A stretch of DNA of 64,000 nucleotides from NCBI RefSeq assembly GCF_029714945.1, contig NZ_CP121634.1:1943001-2007000 (forward strand), written 5' to 3'. This DNA comes from Bradyrhizobium sp. CIAT3101. Lineage in GTDB: Bacteria; Pseudomonadota; Alphaproteobacteria; Rhizobiales; Xanthobacteraceae. Within the stretch, counting starts at the first letter, position 1, and the number at the start of each line of letters is the position of its first letter. Positions 63,335 through 64,000 of the stretch are shown here, piece after piece. The position numbers and the translations under genes were made by a program. The notes beneath the pieces were generated by a model. That model did no database searches. It was not told the origin of the DNA and saw nothing but the letters and a program-made list of their open reading frames with translations.

Positions 63335-64000
63335 TCACGCGGTTTCGTAGACCAGTCTGGTGAAGAAGCCGGGGTCGACGAGGAACTGTCCCCACTTCGC
63401 ATCGAACGCGGCGGTTGGCTTGGCCGCAACCGTTTCGTCGCGTGTCTTTCCCTGCTTCTTGAGATTGCCGACATTGTCCCTGATAGCGACCAGCATGTCG
63501 CGGAAGCCCTGAAGCTCGGCCTTGTTGCTGACGGGCTTGCCGTGACCGGGGATGATGATGGTGTCGTTGTTGGCTGCTGCCAGATTGGCATCGGAGGCCG
63601 CAATCATGCCGTCAATGCTGCCGCCGGTCGAATGGTCGATGAAGGGATAGATGCCGTTCCAGAAGGTGTCGCCGGCATGCAGAATATTGGCCTCGGCGAA
63701 CATGACCGAGATGTCGCCGTCGGTGTGGGCGGGCCCGTAATATCTCAGCGCGATCGACGCTCCGTTGAGCTTGAGGTTCTGCTCCTTGGTGAAGACCTCG
63801 GCCGGCACCGCGCTGGCGGGCAACGCAAGGAAATTGTAGTCCCAGTCTTCGACCCGTTGAACGACGGAAAGATGCTTGCGGGTGTTTTCGTGGGCGAGGA
63901 TCTTCGCGCCGGCAGCGCTCAGCCATTCATTGCCGTCGGCATGATCGAAGTGCCAGTGTGTGTTGATCAGATGCGCGATCGGCTCGCCGCCGAGTTCGGC
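63335..64000 (-). CDS. Metallo-beta-lactamase-fold hydrolase, N-terminus outside window
   Basis: At least 222 residues; the frame is open to the right edge, so the start lies beyond it. Zinc-site motifs are THWHFDHADGNE (HxHxDH) near the edge, HTDGDISVMF and IIIPGHGKP. The C-terminal tail past residue 150 of the visible part is helical. Family members are thiol ester, lactam or alkyl-sulfate hydrolases, and many exported ones have no known substrate. Which one this is cannot be told from the fragment. Confidence 0.88.
   Translation of the reverse strand, partial: AELGGEPIAHLINTHWHFDHADGNEWLSAAGAKILAHENTRKHLSVVQRVEDWDYNFLALPASAVPAEVFTKEQNLKLNGASIALRYYGPAHTDGDISVMFAEANILHAGDTFWNGIYPFIDHSTGGSIDGMIAASDANLAAANNDTIIIPGHGKPVSNKAELQGFRDMLVAIRDNVGNLKKQGKTRDETVAAKPTAAFDAKWGQFLVDPGFFTRLVYETA

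Noticed and set aside
1..64000. CRISPR arrays, tRNA or rRNA genes, integrases or transposases
   Set aside because: Looked for by eye on both strands. The repeats found are tandem arrays or palindromes without spacers, and no cloverleaf, rRNA core or recombinase motif was seen; a dedicated tRNA or covariance search could still find one.

Overview
The window looks like an ordinary chromosomal segment of an alphaproteobacterium, most likely Bradyrhizobium or a close relative (Nitrobacteraceae). The support is high GC, GapR and DUF1244 next to pyruvate kinase, split pntAA/pntAB/pntB behind a small aa3-oxidase subunit IV, a nirV-nirK / hemN / nnrR / nnrS block with FixK-type boxes, a complete hmu heme-uptake locus, and several families of short palindromic repeats. 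I see no rRNA, tRNA, CRISPR array, phage or transposase gene.

Layout. 0-4 kb: 5' end of pyruvate kinase, a secreted DUF1036 protein, DUF1244, GapR, a repeat with long perfect inverted ends, DUF1801, and a murein M15-like (DUF882) hydrolase. 4-10 kb: a large L,D-transpeptidase, an orphan NtrC-type response regulator and oligoendopeptidase F with a lysine-rich repeated N-terminus. 10.5-16 kb: oxidase subunit IV, proton-translocating transhydrogenase, alpha/beta hydrolase, Ca2+/H+ antiporter and cupin. 16-24 kb: an envelope protein of unknown function, TPR lipoprotein, ribosomal protein S21, aquaporin Z, purEK, a diguanylate cyclase, four small proteins (two of them DUF465) and an L-2-hydroxyglutarate oxidase-like enzyme. 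24.5-41 kb: a PAS-GGDEF-EAL protein, glpD, a polyamine-type ABC importer without binding protein, a TRAP-type binding protein next to a chemoreceptor, a sugar-type ABC importer without ATPase, and AsmA.

41-50 kb: 3-oxoacid CoA-transferase, an acetyltransferase, then the nitrite/NO block: nirV, nirK (copper nitrite reductase), hemN (anaerobic coproporphyrinogen III dehydrogenase), a DUF1858 protein, nnrR and nnrS. Four sites matching TTG(A/C)-N6-(T/G)CAA or nearly so lie in the promoters, one shared by nnrR and nnrS. Low-oxygen and NO signalling through FixK2/NnrR-type regulators is therefore the likely control. An AraC-type regulator, a FixJ-like protein with Glu in place of the phospho-accepting Asp, and a DUF4139 protein follow.

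52.8-64 kb: the heme-iron locus. hemP-hmuTUV run leftward; hmuR, hmuQ, hutX, exbB, exbD and tonB run rightward from a shared promoter region. Together they give outer-membrane capture, energy transduction, periplasmic binding, inner-membrane import, cytosolic carriage and heme degradation. A phytase-esterase-like secreted protein and a partial metallo-beta-lactamase-fold hydrolase close the window.

No wholly new system was found. The points most worth a second look are the pseudo-receiver regulator, the added FixK-type box at the DUF1858 gene, the DctP/chemoreceptor pair, the inverted repeat upstream of the sugar-binding protein, and the palindromic repeat families.
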